Source of the DNA: Chrysaora quinquecirrha
Taxonomy: Eukaryota > Cnidaria > Scyphozoa > Semaeostomeae > Pelagiidae
Direction: 5' to 3'
NCBI GenBank assembly: GCA_014526335.1
Contig: JACTAT010000225.1
Location: 1-64,000 of the forward strand
DNA: 64,000 nt
Shown: positions 11,151 to 21,800 of the stretch, in pieces
How the letters are laid out: each line of letters starts with the position of its first letter
How positions within the stretch are numbered: the stretch's first letter is position 1
Position numbers and translations under genes: made by a program
Notes under the pieces: model-generated
What the model was told of the DNA's origin: nothing
Databases searched by the model: none
What the model saw: only the letters and a program-made list of their open reading frames with translations

Positions 11151-11278
11151 GAAGACGTCAAATACAGGTTCAAAGGTTCAAAGTTCTTCATCTTCTTCAT
11201 ATTCATGAGTCCCTCGGATATTCCCTGTTGCACAAGCTGCAGCTCTTCTCTTCGGTCGATATTCCCGTGCCTCAACAT

Positions 11279-12754
11279 TCAACGTCGATTTCTTTTCATT
11301 GGCCAGTCACAATGAAGTTCCAACGGATAAAGAAACTGTATCGGTCTTTCCAGCTCTCCTTTCCCGGTCTGCAACTTCACGACTCGTACTACACCATCTC
11401 TTCCCGGAATCATTGCTGAGACGATCGCCATTCTCCACCTTCCTCGGTTCTTCTCTTCTCCTTTTACGATGAAAACGTCGCCAATTTTCAAACGTGGTTT
11501 ACTTCCAGTATACGAACTGTCGTGCCTCTCTCTGAGGGCTTTGAGGTATTCTGACTGCCAGCGTTTCCACATTCCCTCTTTACATCGTGTTAAGTATTTT
11601 GCTCTTTTCCGCAAGTCTTTGTCTTCTATCTCAGACGGCTGTTCCTCAGGTACGTAATTTGCTTTCCCGAATATCAATATGTTGGGTGTTAGTACTGGCA
11701 ACTGTATATCATCTTCGCAATACGACAAAGGTCGGCTATTGACGACAATCTGAACGTCCAAAAGCACTTCTTGTATCTCTTTTATAGTCAACTTGGCAGC
11801 TCCGATAGCTTTATAAAGCGCACTCTTTACGATCCCAACCATTCTCATACCTCCCCACCAGCTTGCTCTGGAGAGGTTGAATTGCCATCTGATGTTATGT
11901 TGGGCGAGGTAATCTTGCATTTTTTCACTTCGTTGAACTCTTTTTATCCATTTCGAAGCAGTGACAAAAGTCTTTCCATTGTCCAAAAAAATCTTCGATG
12001 GCCTTCCTCTGGCAGCAATATACCTTTTGAAACTCAGTATGAATTCATCACAGTTCAGGTTTGGCAAAAACTCAAGATGTACACGACGAGTCAAACTACA
12101 TGTGTAGAGTATTATGTAACCTTTATGTTCGACTTTGCCTTTTCCTTTGTAGATAATTGGCCCGGCATAGTCAACACCTATAATGTTGAAAGGTATTGTT
12201 CCCTCGGACCTCTCTTTTGGTAAATTTCCTTGTGGAGGTGCAGGTAATGCAGCTACTTGAAATCTTTTGCACCCATGACACTTTTTCCGCACTCTCTTGA
12301 CAATACTTCTGAACTTTGGAATCCAAAATTCCTCTCTGATTTTCGCCATCGTTAGGCTCACTCCCCCATGAAGAGATTGCAGATGAGCTCTTTCCACTAA
12401 CCTCTCAGATATCGGATTTCTGAATGGCATGTAGGTTGCGTAATCCCCCTGAATCCTGCCTTTGCATCTAAATATGCCATCTTCATCTCTTTGCAAATTA
12501 AGTTTTCCACAGTCAATTTTGAAACTTTCTGTGTTCTCTGAATTCTTTTGCGCACGTTTTATCAGAAACTTGATCTGTTCTTCTGTTTCATTGGTAACAA
12601 GTGGTCCTGTTACTTTATTTTTCTGCTTGCAATTACTGATGAAACGTTTCACCCAAGATAAGATTCTGACAGTCTTCCACAGCTGATTCTTCGCTATCTG
12701 CTCGTCTATCCCATCTTGCTTTCTATCGACAGAAACAGTCAGGATTTCTTTCAC
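11279..12754 (-). pseudogene. BEL copy A integrase with DUF5641-like tail
   Basis: 491 residues, the longest uninterrupted part of the element. It holds a zinc-binding domain (RAHLQSLHGG with His, then CHGCKRFQ with two Cys), the integrase core starting at FNIIGVDYAGPI with the first Asp, the second Asp in KIFLDNGKTF, and the Glu region around ASWWGGMRMVG, where the canonical Glu is replaced (the motif expected to read W-G-x-x-x-E lacks it here). The DUF5641-like tail (GDVFIVKGEEKNRGRW) follows. It overlaps the RNase H fragment in another frame, which marks a frameshift near 12740. Confidence 0.9.
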
Positions 12755-13364
12755 AAGCTTGGCTTCTGTTTCTGACTCTTCCGACTTTTGAGGGACTATC
12801 TTTGGTGGCCACTGAGTTGGTAAGCTTAGCCATTGTGATTTTAGCCATCTTCTCTTTGATCTTTTTCACCCGCTTTGTAACAAACTGTTTATAGGCTCCA
12901 TCACCTTGAATCCAATGCAAGCAAACAGTAGAATCTGTCCATGCATACTTCCCAGCTACCCCGAACTGTTCAAGAGCTTTAATGGTATTTGCTAGTAAGT
13001 TAGCTACCATGTGACAGCTAACAAGCTCTAGTCTGGGAATTGTTAGATCTCTTTTCGCTAATCGTGATTTTGAAACAAGTATTCCCTGTTTTGTGTCATC
13101 TCCTTGCTTTACAACGGCATATATGACTGCTGAACATCCTTGACCGCTTGCATCTGAAAACCCATGTAACTCGATGGCGGTGATGTCCTCTCTCTTGACT
13201 GGGATGGACCTGGGAACTGTCAGCTCACTCGAAAGATTCTTTAACCATGTTTGCCATCTTTTCTCAAGATCACTCGCAAGAGGTTGATCCCAAGCAATCT
13301 TTCTATCACAAAGCTCTCTGAATATGATCTTCGCCGTTAAAACAACTGGTGAAGCAATCCCCAA
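12723..13364 (-). pseudogene. BEL copy A RNase H region (Pao/peptidase A17-type)
   Basis: 213 residues with GIASPVVLTAKIIFRELC, then the RNase H core: ELHGFSDASGQGCSAVIY, SRLAKRDLTIPRLELVS and YAWTDSTVCLHWI. This is the Pao-type RNase H following the RT in BEL elements. The end is out of frame with the integrase. Confidence 0.88.
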
Positions 13365-13396
13365 AGGATCATAGATTCTTGCAATTGTCCGTAGTA

Positions 13397-14224
13397 CTAC
13401 CCTTTTTGTTGGCAGTTCTTCAGTCTTCGGAATGTAACAGATAAACTGTCTTCAGCCTTATCCCATAGAAGGCCTAAGAGCTTCACTTCTGACTGTCTTG
13501 TCCCCAAACTTTCTTTTGCAAATGTCTGATCTGAAGAGTTAGTGAGATCTCCTTCCATCTCTGGAACATTAGAGTGCCATTTGTGTAATAAAAACCCTCC
13601 ATCTTTGAATATCTCAACAGCCTCTTGTTTCATTTTCTCTGTCTCGTTAATTGTGCAGGCTCCAATATTTATATCGTCAACATATGTCCCATTTCTCAGC
13701 TCTGCTGTACAAACTGGGTACCTTCCCTTGAACTTTTTCAAAATGTTGCTGGAGTGTGCCTCCCAAAAGAAAGGACTACATCCTAGCCCAAACAAGGCTC
13801 TTGTCACTCTGTAGATCTCTGTCCTTTTGTTGTGAAGATTGTCTACCCAGAAGAATCTCAATGCATCACGTTCTGCTTCTCTGATGACTATCTGCAAGAA
13901 GGCCTGTTTTATGTCACCAGCTAGGTACACTGGCTTGAACCTTGCTCTCAACAGGATATCTAGAATGTTCTTTTAAAGTGGTGGCCCAATCTTTAAGCAT
14001 TCATTCAATGAGGGTGAATTATTGCTTGTTTTGGCAGAAGCATCATAGACTATGCGAAGTTTTGTTGTTTTCGCATTCTCTCTCACTACACCTTTATGTG
14101 AAATATAATGCTCTGTCCCTGAAGGTTTCTCAGGTGCCTTCTCAACGATTCCCTCTTCTAACTGATTCGCAATGATTTCGTGATAGGCTTCCAGCGTGTC
14201 TGGTTGATTCTCTAGTCTCTTCAT
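13397..14224 (-). pseudogene. BEL copy A reverse transcriptase
   Basis: Two blocks in one frame: 14224-13973 with LRIVYDASAKTSNNSPSLN, and 13951-13397 with YLAGDIKQAFLQIVIREAERD, TRALFGLGCSPFFWEA and the intact catalytic box TYVDD. A TAA just before the second block interrupts the frame. The canonical YVDD contrasts with YVDN in the second BEL element of this window. Confidence 0.9.
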
Positions 14225-14253
14225 TAATGAATTAAATCTGCCCTTTGCCAGAT

Positions 14254-14877
14254 TTACGTTTGATGGTAGTTTAGCATGGCCTTGTTTCCATGGAAGGGAT
14301 GTCTCATATTTCCCATCTCTTCAAACACTGTCTCTTGGTCTCCTTCACGATGATCTTCTAGACCCAATACATCAAGGCAACACATATCCATGTAGTCTTC
14401 TTGGGAGGTTCTCGCCAACATCAGGGTAGTCTGCAAACTTCCCTGGCCAGGTGACATGATAGTCCAGCCAAACTTTGTGTACTCTGCGATGGGTCGTCCC
14501 ATATCTCCCACTCTTGTTGGTGTTGGTGTCTTGATAAGCGCATAATCATTAGCACCCAATATCACGTGAACAGGTAGCTTGTCCTTTGAATCTTTATCAT
14601 CCATAGCCACACCTTTGAGATGTGAATTCTCTTGAATTACTTCTGCATTCTGTGAGTTTGGTAGTGTTAGAAGAACATCTCGATCAACTTTGTTTACTTC
14701 TGACTTGATGCCAAATTTCCCATTTATATCATTGATTTGGACTTCATACACATCCATCTTCTTGCTTGTTCTCTGCAGCATCTTCTCAATTGATTTATAT
14801 TCATGGCGCACTGGATGTTTCTTTGTCATCTCTATGAGGGTTGATGATACATAGGAGCTGCTTGAGCCTGTATCCAA
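14254..14877 (-). pseudogene. BEL copy A aspartic protease (DUF1758-type)
   Basis: The open segment starts at an internal Met in MDTGSSSSYVSS, the DTGS active site of the BEL protease; the preceding LLDTGS context lies upstream in the same region. HVILGANDYALIKT and EYTKFGWTIMSPG are typical of the DUF1758 domain. The frame stops before the RT. Confidence 0.85.
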
Positions 14878-14937
14878 TAATGCTCTACATTTGATACCTT
14901 CAACAGAAACAACAACAACTGGATGTATAACCTTTCT

Positions 14938-15327
14938 CTGATTTGTTGCTGTCAGCAGCTGATCCCTTTGCTTTTTATCTCATATCGATGTGTGATGTCA
15001 TTTCTGGCAGACTTGACAGCTGAATTTGCTTTTACAATCATTTGCACGATGCTTATCTCCTCCACAGTTAAAACACAATTTCTTGGTACTTAGTGTTTTT
15101 CTTCTTTCCTCCACTGTTGATACTGATGGACAGTCAACTGCTTTATGATCACTTTGTTCACAGTAGAATTATCGTCTTTGCCTTCCTACAGGCTCTCTGG
15201 TAGCAAATGTTTTCTCAGATTTGAATTCTCTTGAAAATGGTTTTCCTTGCTTATCACCATACTGCAATGGGTTTCTCTCTATTCATTCATGTAGAGCTTT
15301 TACCAAATCCTGAAAACTCCATTCTTT
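14938..15327 (-). pseudogene. BEL copy A gag zinc-knuckle region
   Basis: On the minus strand three zinc knuckles can be seen: one around CEQSDHKAVDC near 15163-15130 that has a TAA where its first Cys should be, one intact CFNCGGDKHRANDC near 15076-15035, and a last one broken by a stop at about 15000. They connect the gag ORF with the protease. Confidence 0.72.
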
Positions 15328-16341
15328 TCATTTTGGATCTAATCTTGTCAGATCAGGACGGATGCCATCTAGCTTTTCCAAGGTCATTCTCACATTCCCT
15401 GTAACTTCTTTTAGTCGGCCAAGTGTATCAAGGGCTTGTACATGACAGAGTAACTGATTATAAAAATCATGAATTTTTGGCCTTGGAGACCCATGTATGA
15501 CAAGTAATGCCATGATTTGCTGAATGTGGGCATTAACTACTTCAGAGGTGTCCCCATATCTTTCTTTTAGCATATCTTTAGCTCTTTTGTAACCTTCAGC
15601 ATCAGGAGGGAGCTTTTCTATAGTAGATCTTACTTTTGGCACCACTAGCTCTTTCAAATAAGAAAATTTTGACTCTTCCCTCATCGGTGTTTGATCTACT
15701 TGTGTCTCAAAAAGGCTCCAAAATCTGACCCAATCCAAATGTGTTCCTTGGAATTTTGTAATATGGAGATCAGGTAATTTTGTTTTAATTTTTGTTTTCT
15801 CCGCCATTTTCAGCTTCTTTTCTTCTAGCTCTAGTGCAAACTTTTCCTTGCATGCCTGTTTCTCATTCTCGGCTTTGATTTCATCCTGTTGAAATCTCTT
15901 TCTCAATTCAGTTTCATATTCCAGTTTTCTTTGCGTTGTTTTTCCAGTTTTTTTGACTTCTTCGGCTTTAATCTGTGATTCTAGTTCATACACAGATGCT
16001 TCAAATGGCCGTAGGCTTGTTTTCGTTTCTGTTGTCCAGCCATCAATCACGTCATCATCCTCCTCCATTTCGATAAATAACTCTTCCATATCATGAATTA
16101 GATCATAAACTTCACTCACTTTTATTTTCAAAAGACCATGTTGTCGCTCTATCTGGTCAATTTTTTCTTCACTCATTATGTTCCTTGTTGTCTTGTTAAA
16201 ATAAGATAATTTCTTTAAAGCTGTTTTGACTAGTTTTTCCTTGGCTATTAATTCTGCTTTGTTTTCGTTTTCATCGGCCCCCGCTGTTTCTGTCTGAAAA
16301 ACCTTTTCTGCTTCCTTCGTTTTTCCTCTTGTTGTTGCCAT
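15328..16341 (-). pseudogene. BEL copy A gag (DUF1759-type)
   Basis: 337 residues from Met at 16341, 86 bases inside the 5' LTR. The first 200 residues are highly charged and likely coiled-coil, then LPDLHITKFQGTHLDWVRFW opens the DUF1759 capsid-like domain, which continues through EESKFSYLKELV and IQQIMALLVIHGSPRP. It would form the particle shell. The ORF itself is intact; the breaks lie downstream. Confidence 0.9.
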
Positions 16342-16404
16342 TTTTAGATTAGAATTACTAAGTTTATATCCAGTATATCACACAAAGTTTATATCACATG
16401 AATT

Positions 16405-16422
16405 CTCCCATCTGGGGTGCCA
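16405..16422 (-). promoter_or_regulatory. primer-binding site of BEL copy A
   Basis: Four bases inside the 5' LTR the minus strand reads TGGCACCCCAGATGGGAG. It starts with TGG, the complement of a tRNA CCA end, so it is the expected primer-binding site. The tRNA species was not identified. Confidence 0.75.
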
Positions 16423-16426
16423 CTTT

Positions 16427-16785
16427 TGTGGTGAATTTGAACATGCTTCCCACAAATACAGAACTCGCAAATGATTCTCAAATTAGGCCTTTATTTAGGG
16501 GCGAAACAAAGAAAAAACTTCGTAGAAAACAAACATAACAATATAAACAGCAAATAATGAAAAAGCAGCACTAATTCGGTAGAATAAAATATAGTTCAAT
16601 GAACAGGACGATATTTTATCCCTTTCGATCTCACGGTAGGTAGATTTCCTGAACTGAAAAATGATCACAATTTTTTAACGCTCCCAGAATCTCAAATCAC
16701 ACACTTCTCTCCCACACGCCCTCGTCTGTGTTCATTCAAGCGTGAATTAAACAAAAACAGATTAAACAAAAACAATTGTTCTCGA
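16427..16785 (-). repeat. 5' LTR of BEL copy A
   Basis: 359 bp, same length as the left copy. On the minus strand it lies upstream of gag and the primer-binding site and therefore acts as 5' LTR and promoter. Its outer edge is placed after CTCGA, where the two copies stop matching. Confidence 0.92.
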
Positions 16786-19501
16786 TACCACACGTGCAGC
16801 AGCGCACACCGATTGCTGGAATTTTAGGCCTACAAGACCTGCACAAATTATTTCACTGCATGCTGTGAAGGACATAAACAAACAAACAAAAATAAGAATA
16901 AGTAGAAAAACACTTAACTGAATCACTCGACGATGTCTTTTACATCTTCTTCCCTCATTCACTTCACAAATTTAGCAAATATGAACGAGAAAGGGTGTCT
17001 TTTTCATTTTTTGTAGACACTTTCGTCAGCTTTTCTTTCATAATTATGACCTCATACATACTTTTAGAATTATTTTCCCACGAAATGATACGGACCAATA
17101 GCCAAAATGTTATAAAATCCGGTGCCGGAACAATATCCACGGCGTTAATAATAACCATCAAGTACGTAGCACAAGTATGTCTCAAGCTAATCAATAACAA
17201 AAATTAGCTTATCATTAACTAATTTGCAAACTATCTCATTGTAGGATAATATTTTCTTTTCATTTTGAAGTTTTCCTTTGGACTTATGTGTTACCTTATT
17301 CCGATCCTTAATTTCATACTTTATTGTGGAAATGATGATGTCAGGAGATTTGAGAAAATGTTTAAACTTACTTTTGCAAAGTGTGGGGCGTATAACAAGG
17401 TCAACAAATATTTGATTATCTTCAGTGCATAGTTTGCAAACAGTATTTCAACGTCTTTGTAAGATACCTGCAAAAGAGTGAAAGACCACAACTAGAGGTC
17501 CAATGGTAAAACATCCGAGAAGGGAGAGAATTTCTTGTGATAAGTGTTGCCAGACACCCGTGCAATCGGTCATTTGTGAAAATCGTGAAAGATTTCTTCA
17601 GTTTCGGCATAACAAGTGTCTGAGATTTTCATACCCCCACTCTTAAGGAATGACGAAATCTTCAAGACTCCATGCAACGGCTTCTAAGAAACGTCGTTTT
17701 CAGTACTTGACGATATGCCAGTCAGTGAGACAAGTCAGACCAGCTTCCCTGAAAGAGTCGATTTGGGTGTAGCTTCCCAAAAAATTCTGCCGATGGTAGA
17801 GATTATTGTGTTTCCTAAATTAATCAGTAGGCAGAGCGTACTGTTGTTAAAAATGTTTGGAAAGATGTTCTTGTGCTTGTCAACCAGGGATAATAGCCGG
17901 TCGCAATGAGCTAGGCGATGAAGCGAATGAGGTAGCGAATTTGAAGGAAGAAATAAAGGTAATTTAGCAACATATGGAGGATAAAAGAACTATTGTTCTA
18001 ACGTCTGCGTGACCTATGGCACCATTGAAAATTGGTTGAAAATGGTTTTTCTAGCTACCAGCCCATTCGTGGTGCCCCAAAGAGCGGAAAATGTAAGACG
18101 GTTTATTTCCCTAACTATAGATTTTGCAGTGTCTAACACAGTTCCAACAAAAAGAAGACCTGACAACGCAACTGAATTTGAAGTCAATACCTAACCACGG
18201 AGAGATAGGTAGCATTAACTTCATGCCTTGAAACGATTAATCAATTTTGTTACACGCTGTCCAGGGTTTCTAAAAATGCCTTCCATGAACAAAAACGAAT
18301 TCCCAGAATCTCAGTATCACGACTTGTCTACCATAGCGGACACTGTAACGAATGGTTACTAGATGTTCCAAACCATCTCCTCTGCGATTTACCAGGCAAA
18401 AATGCACTTTGCGATCTTCGCCATAAGGGTTGAGAATTTCATTTACACAGAAATATTTCAAACAGAAATATTTTCATTTAGGCATTCCCCTTGCCCTCAA
18501 CTCAATGTTTAGCTGTATGTTGATATTTCTTAAATTCCGTCCTTTCCAATCACTGCACTTCACACAGAAATAACATTGAAATGGGGGGAGGGGGTTTTCC
18601 TAAATTAAGCTGTTTATTTCTGAAGTAAGTAAATGTATGCAGGAATTTCAATTTTTTCGCAACACCTTATGGCGAAGATTGTAGATAATAAGCCCTTATC
18701 GTGAACACTTTTCAGAGCTTTCAGGACAAAATTTTTATTTATAATAAAAGAACTTCGAGGACTTTTAAAGTTCTGAACAATGAAGCTCTTTGGATCTAAT
18801 TCTCGTACCAAAACGTCTATGCAAATCAAGTTTCAAATTCTCATTCAAGCTTCTAGCGAGCCTCAGAAGACTTAGATTTGCCATTTGGATCTACAGTTGT
18901 CATCAGAAGAAGATGAACTAATATGTTTAACAAGTGTTACAGCTGTGCTAAAGCTGTAAATGGTACCAAAACAAGAAAATAGAAGTGACTTCCCAAAGTT
19001 GAGAAAATGGCCTACAGTCGTCAGTTGAGGTGATACTGTAGAAAAATGACATTAAAATTGAGTGCGCAAGCCAAAGTAAAACATTTGTGCATTTAAGCAA
19101 ATTTTGCGTACCATTTACATTTAAAGATATGATATGAATATGTGAGCGCATTATAATTGAGTGGCGGAGCAGGTGCTTGAGACTCTTTTGTGGTCACGGG
19201 GTGTACCAAAATTTATTTCGGAGCATGAACTACAATGCAATGGGAAAAGGCAAAATTTCTATCCAAACTAATGTTTAATTGACAAACAAAACGGACTTAC
19301 AGTACCTTTTTTGTTGTGAAACCTATTTCTTTATGATGCCGTAGTGTAATAAGAACAGTACGGGGACCTAAACTGCATTTAAAGGTCGTTTTCGGAATTC
19401 GGACAGTCTGCAAAAACCCAAGGTTAAAAAAGTATACGCCCTCATTTCATTCTGCTTTTAGGTCGCGTCAAATTAATTAATTTGATCCGGTGTAATATGC
19501 G
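16786..19501. other. Region without recognisable gene
   Basis: No supported coding sequence or RNA gene on either strand. Short open frames in 17.4-18.2 kb have no recognisable motif and no consistent frame. No terminal repeats of a known element were found. Confidence 0.55.
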
Positions 19502-19542
19502 TTTCGGTCCCCCCATGCGAAACCGTTCGGGGGGGACCGAAA
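19502..19542. repeat. perfect 13-bp inverted repeat (hairpin)
   Basis: TTTCGGTCCCCCC at 19502-19514 is the exact reverse complement of 19530-19542, with a 15-base loop. The right arm opens the first of the GACCGAAAT-containing repeats that follow, so the hairpin may be the terminus of a small non-autonomous element. Confidence 0.75.
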
Positions 19543-19860
19543 TGCAAACTAGACAAACGTATGCAAAAGTGTACCCCATGAAGAATAATAGGGCAAAACT
19601 TTAGCATAATATTATTATTATTTATTACTATTATATAAGGAAATGACCACGGAAAATTTTCCTGGGGGACCGAAATGCATACTAAACGGACGTATGCCAA
19701 AATGTCCCCAATGAATAACAAAAGGGGGGCACTTTAGCTTTCTATAACATACAAAAATGACCCATGCAGAACTATCTGGGGAGACCGAAATACAAAGTGC
19801 CCAGTGAAGACACTCATGTTTCATGTCCTTGACTACATATTGTATACCTTTCTTATCTTT
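19530..19860. repeat. decayed tandem repeat, about 100-140 bp unit
   Basis: Three units begin with GGGGGACCGAAAT-like motifs (about 19531, 19675 and 19780). The first two also share ACGTATGC and an AAAxTGTxCCCxATGAA motif, and the third is more diverged. Unit spacing varies because of A/T-rich insertions. Function unknown. Confidence 0.55.
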
Positions 19861-19884
19861 CACTGCCAAGGATACTTACTTCTG

Positions 19885-20130
19885 CATGATATCATGTCAT
19901 TGAAAAGAGCCCTTCATAATCTTTCGTAAAGCGAGGGCCGCTTTGCATGAAATCATGTCATTCAACAATCTTTCGCCATGGGGAACAATTTTGCATGATA
20001 TTACGTCATTCGAAAGTGCCCCTCCTCTAATCTTTCGCTCTGTGGGAAACATTTGCATGCTATGTCATTCAAAAATGTTCCTCTCTATTTTCGCTGTGGG
20101 GCGTGCCCCTTTTAATGTTGCATGATATCT
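19885..20130. repeat. decayed tandem repeat, about 50-65 bp unit
   Basis: Five starts of TTTGCATGATATCATGTCATTC-related sequence (about 19891, 19942, 19990, 20050 and 20116), most followed by an AATCTTTCGC motif and a TGGGG box. Spacing ranges from about 50 to 65 bases. No coding is evident. Confidence 0.6.
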
Positions 20131-21689
20131 TTACTTTTAACGATTTTTAACTTGACGTACTTGCAAATTTCTCAGAGAAATAACATGCAATGATGCAGTG
20201 ATAAAAGCCTTGTCTAGGCATACACCATAGGCTTCAACTTCAACTTCAACTTGTCGGCTCACGGCATTCCTTTTATTTTGATTATAGGGGCAATAATTTC
20301 TTATCCTTGACAAATAACTTTCACAATTTTTCATCCAAAGTTATGTTCTTCTTTGTGATTTTACTAATTACTATTGAGTTTTATCGGAATTCTCAACCCA
20401 CAGCTTTACAGCATCACCTCCGCCATTGAAGGCCTAGGAACCGTAACGTGTAACCGTTTCAGTAGGTCACTGAAGTCGATCCACGTTTTATTCCGCGACC
20501 GTTTAAAGGGGGACAGTTTGGCATGGGGGATCGAAAGGCTTATTAAACCGCCATGAAAGTAAAAACAATGATATTTGCGTAAATAGTGTTGATGGAGATT
20601 TTGTAGACTATGAAGATACCGTTGCTTTGAACTTAATAATTCAATGTGAGGCTAAAAAGGTGCGAATTTCAAATTCAAAATAGATAAAGCAAATCGACGC
20701 ATCTTCGGCAAACTTTTATTTTTGTATTCACGGCAGCAAAGGCAGTGGCAGAAAAAAAGAGACTATTGAGTGCGATTTGTAAATTGCCAGCAAAGACATC
20801 GTTAATTTCATCCGTTTACTCATTATGCTCTGAAAAAATAGTATTCATATGGAAGACGTCCAATCTGTAAATCAAACTCATTGTTTGTCTCAACATGGAA
20901 ATAAATGAAAAATAATGAAATGGTGACTAGAGTCTCAATTCTGCTCATGAAATCTATACCAACAACAACAGCAATTCGCTGCACTGAGACTCATCCTAAC
21001 AATACTCAAAAGCGGTCAGTTTTAGATTGAAATCGTCTTCAAAATTCCATTGCTTTGATCGAAGCCCCATTTCACATTTCGTCACTCACTTATTGTTTAT
21101 CTTTAACTCTATATATAGATCTGAAAAAGACTCAAATCACAATAAATAAGGGAGGGCAGTAATGAGCCAGTAAAAATACAGTGAATGAGATGCTGCAATC
21201 TGATTGGCTTCGCCAATATTTTGGCGGAGAGCGCCCGCGTTTTTGCATGCAAAAGCCATGAGTTCCAGTTTAAGCAGCTTTCTGACAACGACAAAAACTC
21301 AAGAGATGGTAGCTGCGATAACTGGGACTCGTGTAATAAGTCTTTGGTGACTAGTTCGCATGCATTAGACAAATGTTGCTAGCTCGCATTGCATAGAGGC
21401 TGTTTCGATTAAATTCGACGAAATTGCGATCAAATAAAGCAATGTTGCATTCATGTCGAATTTGTGAATTAAGTTTGGCAAATCAAGATTCAATTCAAAT
21501 TGCAGCACTTGAAAAATCAACACTCTATACGAAGGAATTTAGGTTGAACTTAATTCAAATATTGCTGGAATTATATTCGATGCGACCTATAAAAGCAGCA
21601 TTACGTTAGTATAGCTTATGACTAAAACTGAACAGCAACATTTTGCTTCAGGCTGGTGACATCGCAATGAAAGAATAAACATAATGATA
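20131..21689. other. Region without recognisable gene
   Basis: Only short uninformative open frames are present. Nothing else supported was seen on either strand. Confidence 0.5.
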
Positions 21690-21800
21690 GATTTTTTAGA
21701 TCTTCAGTCTCGTGGAAATCAAAGAGATGATCCATAGTCGCAATATCTATGACGGAAGCTGAATATGTTGCATTGTGTTCTGGGTGGCAAGCCGGTGTAA
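21690..21800 (+). pseudogene. Copia RNase H scrap
   Basis: The frame of 21698 encodes SSVSWKSKR, a TGA stop, then SIVAISMTEAEYVALCSGWQ. This is the classic Copia RNase H signature (W-x-S-K-x-Q ... S-x-x-E-A-E-Y-x-A). Only about 35 codons remain and no LTR is nearby, so it is an isolated remnant of a Copia family different from the one at 31-35 kb, whose motif reads SSTAAESLAL. Confidence 0.72.

Larger units (their letters stand above)
10770..16785 (-). mobile_element. Complete BEL/Pao retrotransposon (copy A), inactivated
   Basis: A full element on the minus strand, bounded by two 359-bp LTRs (10770-11128 and 16427-16785) with about 23 mismatches by hand count. The order of gag, zinc knuckles, protease, RT, RNase H, integrase and DUF5641-like tail is typical of BEL/Pao. 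A primer-binding site lies inside the right LTR and a polypurine tract inside the left one. Flanks TATCAC (10764-10769) and TACCAC (16786-16791) are a possible target-site duplication with one mismatch. Coding is split by stops and frameshifts, so the copy is old and dead. Confidence 0.93.

Noticed and set aside
11771..12223. 150-codon plus-strand frame
   Set aside because: Antisense shadow of the BEL copy A integrase.
16762..17207. Short frames with hydrophobic stretches near 16.8-17.2 kb
   Set aside because: They overlap each other on both strands or the BEL LTR and have no supporting motif.
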